From: Metabacillus flavus
Lineage (GTDB): Bacteria; Bacillota; Bacilli; Bacillales; Bacillaceae
DNA length: 64,000 bases
Reading direction: 5' to 3'
Assembly (NCBI RefSeq): GCF_018283675.1
Contig: NZ_JAGVRK010000001.1
Location: 1,860,001-1,924,000, forward strand
The notes beneath the pieces were generated by a model. It was not told where the DNA came from, did no database searches, and saw only the letters and a list, made by a program, of their open reading frames with translations. A program made the translations under genes and the position numbers. Below, one piece after another: positions 61,009 to 64,000 of this stretch. Numbering within the stretch: the first letter of the stretch is position 1; every line of letters starts with the position of its first letter.

Positions 61009-61803
61009 ATGAATATTTTATTTATTGGAGATATTGTTGGATCTCCGGGAAGAGAGATGCTTAAAACGTATCTTCCCAGATTGAAGTCTAATTACAAGCC
61101 AGATGCAGTAATCGTTAATGGAGAAAATGCGGCGCATGGAAAAGGACTGACTGAAAAAAATTTCCATGAGCTGATTCAAGCAGGAGCCCAGGTAGTAACA
61201 ATGGGTAACCATACATGGGATAAACGGGAGATTACGGATTACATAGACAAGACACCCAATTTGATTAGACCGGCCAATTATCCGGAAGGTACACCGGGAA
61301 ATGGCATGTTTTTTCAAAAAATGGGTAATAAAGAAGTAGCCGTTATTAATCTGCAGGGCCGGACTTTTTTGCCGGCAATTGACTGTCCGTTCAGAAAAGC
61401 TGATGAGCTGGTTGAACAGGCCAGAAAAAGAACACCTTATATTTTCGTGGATTTTCATGGTGAAGCTACAAGTGAAAAACAGGCCATGGGATGGTATTTA
61501 GATGGTAGAGTCTCTGCCGTAGTGGGTACCCACACACATGTTCAGACAGCGGATGAACGCATATTGACTAAGGGCACTGCCTATATCTCAGATGCAGGCA
61601 TGACAGGACCATATGATGGGATTCTGGGAGTTGAGCAGGAGCCGGTTATCAGAAGATTTTTAACGAGTCTCCCGACAAGATTTGAAGTGGCGGAGGGCCG
61701 CACCCAGCTTAGCGGAGTCGTGATTAAGCTTGACAGCAAAACTGGTATGGCTCAGTCGATTAAAAGGATTGCAATCAATGATGATCACCCTTATTTTGAT
61801 TGA
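61009..61803 (+). CDS. ymdB: Metallophosphoesterase YmdB
   Basis: YmdB is a dinuclear-metal phosphodiesterase/nucleotidase that acts on 2',3'-cyclic mononucleotides and affects biofilm and nanotube formation in B. subtilis. The 264-residue protein starts MNILFIGDIVGSPGRE, with metal ligands Asp8, Glu39 and Asn40 (VNGENAAHGKG), then MGNHTWDKRE, VDFHGEATSEK and VGTHTHVQTAD. AGGAAAGGA precedes the ATG with long spacing. Its place between rny and spoVS matches B. subtilis. Confidence 0.95.
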   Translation: MNILFIGDIVGSPGREMLKTYLPRLKSNYKPDAVIVNGENAAHGKGLTEKNFHELIQAGAQVVTMGNHTWDKREITDYIDKTPNLIRPANYPEGTPGNGMFFQKMGNKEVAVINLQGRTFLPAIDCPFRKADELVEQARKRTPYIFVDFHGEATSEKQAMGWYLDGRVSAVVGTHTHVQTADERILTKGTAYISDAGMTGPYDGILGVEQEPVIRRFLTSLPTRFEVAEGRTQLSGVVIKLDSKTGMAQSIKRIAINDDHPYFD

Positions 61804-61828
61804 ATTTTTCGAAAAAACGGCTGTTAAG

Positions 61829-61858
61829 GCAGGAATACGGCTTCACGTTAGTGAATAT
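61829..61858 (+). promoter_or_regulatory. Sigma-H promoter of spoVS
   Basis: GCAGGAATA (61829-61837) and AGTGAATAT (61850-61858) match the sigma-H consensus RnAGGAwww and RnnGAATww at every defined base, with a 12-bp spacer. B. subtilis spoVS is transcribed by sigma-H. Confidence 0.75.
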
Positions 61859-61984
61859 ATGTAGTAATGGAATGATTAGCCATTTTTGTTCAAAGTCCAG
61901 GGGATGCGTTTTGAACAAGATCCAACAACAGCTGTTCCAATGATCACTCACGATCCTTGGTAATGAATAAGGGGGAAATCAGTA

Positions 61985-62245
61985 ATGGAGATATTAAAAG
62001 TTTCAGCTAAGTCTAATCCTAATTCCGTAGCTGGAGCGCTTGCCGGAGTATTGCGTGAACGCGGAGGCGCTGAGATTCAAGCCATCGGAGCGGGTGCGCT
62101 TAATCAGGCGGTTAAAGCCGTAGCAATTGCCAGAGGTTTTGTAGCCCCGAGTGGAGTCGATTTAATTTGTATTCCAGCTTTTACAGATATTCTGATTGAT
62201 GGTGAAGAGCGGACTGCGATTAAACTAATTGTAGAACCTCGCTGA
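61985..62245 (+). CDS. spoVS: Stage V sporulation protein S
   Basis: SpoVS is an 86-residue Alba-fold protein needed for spore coat assembly and for timing of septation in B. subtilis. The product MEILKVSAKSNPNSVAGALA onward is essentially the family consensus, with INFERRED RNA/DNA-binding character from the fold. GGGGGAAATC precedes the ATG. A sigma-H promoter lies upstream and a structured terminator follows. Confidence 0.97.
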   Translation: MEILKVSAKSNPNSVAGALAGVLRERGGAEIQAIGAGALNQAVKAVAIARGFVAPSGVDLICIPAFTDILIDGEERTAIKLIVEPR

Positions 62246-62256
62246 TTTATAAGATG

Positions 62257-62345
62257 GAGGCTGACCGGCCCGGGAAGTCCCCCGCTTGCCCAATTTTTGC
62301 GGCAGCGGCAGGGACATGCCCAGGGAGCCGGCAGCCTCTTATTTT
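62257..62345 (+). terminator. Large structured terminator after spoVS
   Basis: GAGGCTG-(A)-CCGGC (62257-62269) pairs with GCCGG-CAGCCTC (62327-62338), closing a GC-rich 57-base interior that can form GGG/CCC sub-stems. TTATTTTAG follows. Confidence 0.65.
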
Positions 62346-62366
62346 AGCATTCGGAGGAATGGCTGA

Positions 62367-63284
62367 ATGAAAATTTTTGATGCGCATTGTGATATGCTCC
62401 TGAAGCTATGGCTGGATCCCTCAATCAATCCATGGGATGGCAGCGGGCTTCACACGAATTTGGAAAAACTTATTCAATTCAACGCGAAAATTCAATGTCT
62501 TGCTATATATATACCTGCAAATCTCCCCGCTGACCAGCAGTTCGGAGCAGCGATGGCACAAATCCGCATACTGTACGAGAAGATTTTAAAGCCGTATCCC
62601 CAGTTTAAGCTTTTGACTGCAGGAAAGCAGCAGGACCAGCTGGAAGATGAGGAGATTGGCATCATCCTCTCACTGGAGGGATGCGACTGTATCGGAAACC
62701 AGCTGGATCGTGTTTCTTTGCTGCATAAACATGGGGTCAGAATCTATAATCTCACATGGAATTATGCCAATTTGTTTGCTGACGGAGCTTTAGAGAAGAG
62801 GAACGCAGGACTCAGCCTGCTCGGGAAGACGTTCGTTGATTCCTTGAACGAACTAAACGCTTGGATTGATGTTTCGCATTTAAGTGAAAGAAGCTTTTGG
62901 GATGTCATGGAAGCTGCGGATCATGTCACCGCGACCCATTCGAATGCCTATTCACTGCTTCCTCATCCCCGAAATTTACGTGACAGCCAAATTAAGACGC
63001 TCATTGATCGGGATGCTCCGATCGGAATTACCTTTGTTCCAGACTTTATCAGCAAAGATCCGAGCATCAGCATGCTGTTAAATCATTTAGAACACATTTG
63101 TTCTTTAGGCGGGGAAAAGCACACCGGCCTTGGATCTGATTTCGATGGGATAAGTGATACCGTTCCCGGCCTTAACGGATATGAAGAATATGATAACCTG
63201 CTGAATGAAATATACAAACGCTATTCCGCTGAAGTGGCAGATGGGATTGTTTTTCAGAACTTTGCCGGCCGCATTCCGTTTTAA
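62367..63284 (+). CDS. Membrane-dipeptidase-family (M19) dipeptidase
   Basis: This 305-residue zinc dipeptidase of the renal dipeptidase family hydrolyses dipeptides, often including D-residues. It has the metal-binding His7 and Asp9 (FDAHCDMLLKLW), the bridging Glu in ILSLEGCD, His in VTATHSNAY, and the end motif GLGSDFDGI. It has no signal peptide, so it is cytoplasmic. CGGAGGAATG precedes the ATG. It lies between spoVS and a ferredoxin oxidoreductase gene, an order I recall from several Bacillus genomes. Confidence 0.9.
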   Translation: MKIFDAHCDMLLKLWLDPSINPWDGSGLHTNLEKLIQFNAKIQCLAIYIPANLPADQQFGAAMAQIRILYEKILKPYPQFKLLTAGKQQDQLEDEEIGIILSLEGCDCIGNQLDRVSLLHKHGVRIYNLTWNYANLFADGALEKRNAGLSLLGKTFVDSLNELNAWIDVSHLSERSFWDVMEAADHVTATHSNAYSLLPHPRNLRDSQIKTLIDRDAPIGITFVPDFISKDPSISMLLNHLEHICSLGGEKHTGLGSDFDGISDTVPGLNGYEEYDNLLNEIYKRYSAEVADGIVFQNFAGRIPF

Positions 63285-63309
63285 ATATTCTAAAAAATTA
63301 AAAAACTTA

Positions 63310-63352
63310 TTGTAATATGATGCTAGTCAGTCTAAAATGGGAAGCGTTTACT
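63310..63352 (+). promoter_or_regulatory. Promoter with cre-like site before the oxidoreductase gene
   Basis: A -35 box TTGTAA (63310-63315), 17-bp spacer and -10 box TAAAAT (63333-63338) are followed immediately by GGGAAGCGTTTACT (63339-63352). The latter matches the CcpA cre consensus TGWAANCGNTNWCA except at three positions and would cover the start point. Confidence 0.5.
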
Positions 63353-63398
63353 ACATATTTACAAATTGAGGATAAGCTTAATAAAGGGGTGCACGGAA

Positions 63399-64000
63399 AT
63401 GATTAAGCAGCTTTCATGGAAAGTAGGCGGACAGCAGGGGGAAGGAATCGAATCAACAGGTGAGGTTTTTTCCATCGCATTAAATCGGCTCGGCTATTAC
63501 TTATATGGCTACCGGCATTTTTCATCGAGGATTAAAGGGGGCCACACAAACAATAAGATAAGGGTCAGTACATCTCAGGTACGGGCTATTTCAGACGATC
63601 TGGATATATTGGTGGCTTTTGATCAGGAAACGATTGATGTGAACTTCAGCGAGCTTAGAAAAGGCGGCATCGTATTAGCTGATTCAAAATTCAGCCCAGT
63701 GATTCCTGATGAGGAAACCGCTGCACTTTTTGCGATTCCCTTTACGGAACTGGCTGCAGAACTCGGCACATCCTTGATGAAAAATATGGTCGCAATTGGA
63801 GCCACGAGCACCATCCTTGACTTAAATCCGGATGACTTTTATGAGGTGGTGGAGGAAACATACGGACGAAAAGGCCAGAAAATCATTGAAATGAATATGA
63901 ACGCCATTCAAAAAGGTGCTTCCTATTTAAAGCAGGACTTGCAGTATAATCGTACAGATCTTTATCTGGAAAAGACAGACAGAAAAAAAAGGATGTTTAT
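63399..64000 (+). CDS. korA: 2-oxoacid:acceptor oxidoreductase, alpha subunit (partial)
   Basis: This is the N-terminal 200 residues of a fused gamma-alpha subunit; the gene runs off the window. The gamma domain is clear (WKVGGQQGEGIESTGEVFSIA, then YGYRHFSSRIKGGHTNN). Such enzymes oxidatively decarboxylate 2-oxoacids, commonly 2-oxoglutarate or pyruvate, with ferredoxin as acceptor. The specificity cannot be read from this part. The ATG at 63399 follows AAAGGGG. A thiamine-binding beta-subunit gene is expected downstream. Confidence 0.85.
   Translation, partial: MIKQLSWKVGGQQGEGIESTGEVFSIALNRLGYYLYGYRHFSSRIKGGHTNNKIRVSTSQVRAISDDLDILVAFDQETIDVNFSELRKGGIVLADSKFSPVIPDEETAALFAIPFTELAAELGTSLMKNMVAIGATSTILDLNPDDFYEVVEETYGRKGQKIIEMNMNAIQKGASYLKQDLQYNRTDLYLEKTDRKKRMF

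Overview
The window is a stretch of conserved Bacillaceae chromosome. Gene order, protein sequences and control signals follow the Bacillus subtilis region from rpsB to just past spoVS (tsf, pyrH, frr, uppS, cdsA, dxr, rasP, proS, polC, rimP-nusA-infB, pnp, spoVF-asd-dapG-dapA, tepA, spoIIIE, the ymf genes, pgsA, cinA, recA, rny, ymdB, spoVS). Base composition is moderate. Start codons are ATG, GTG or TTG behind strong Shine-Dalgarno sequences, and the dipicolinate synthase genes, spoIIIE and spoVS mark a spore former. The exact genus (a Metabacillus- or Bacillus-like species) is inferred. Every gene I accept is on the + strand. I see no rRNA, tRNA, CRISPR array, prophage or insertion sequence.

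Layout. (1) 1-9.2 kb: translation (rpsB, tsf, frr, proS), UMP kinase, and lipid, isoprenoid and envelope genes (uppS, cdsA, dxr, rasP). (2) 9.3-13.7 kb: replicative polymerase polC. (3) 13.7-24.2 kb: the rimP-nusA-rnpM-ylxQ-infB-ylxP-rbfA-truB-ribF-rpsO-pnp transcription, translation and RNA block. It starts with a promoter and a long leader carrying two terminator-like hairpins. (4) 24.4-32.2 kb: ylxY, mlpA, ymxH, then dipicolinate synthase and the aspartate-family genes asd, dapG and dapA, which feed dipicolinate and lysine/cell-wall synthesis. (5) 32.5-38 kb: RNase J2, TepA, YlzJ and the SpoIIIE DNA translocase. (6) 38.1-43.7 kb: a GntR regulator and a BmpA/NupOPQ-type nucleoside ABC importer. 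(7) 44.1-49.2 kb: a YmfD-like MFS exporter, then a MarR regulator translationally coupled to a large MmpL-type exporter. The MarR-MmpL pair is the most accessory-looking part. (8) 49.7-57.4 kb: two M16-family peptidase homologues, an SDR reductase, YmfJ, YmfK, RodZ, PgsA and CinA. (9) 57.6-64 kb: recA with its SOS box, rny with a structured leader, ymdB, spoVS with a consensus sigma-H promoter, an M19 dipeptidase and the start of a 2-oxoacid:ferredoxin oxidoreductase alpha gene cut by the window edge.

I found no undescribed multi-gene system; the coding content is largely standard for the family. The material worth a second look is between genes. It includes nested RNA structures at rbfA-truB, rpsO-pnp, nupQ-ymfD and the rny leader; a dispersed, decayed intergenic repeat family with four recognisable copies; palindromic operators next to the GntR and MarR genes; and sporulation or catabolite-control promoters that match known consensus sequences closely. 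All structures and promoters were read by eye and none was computed.
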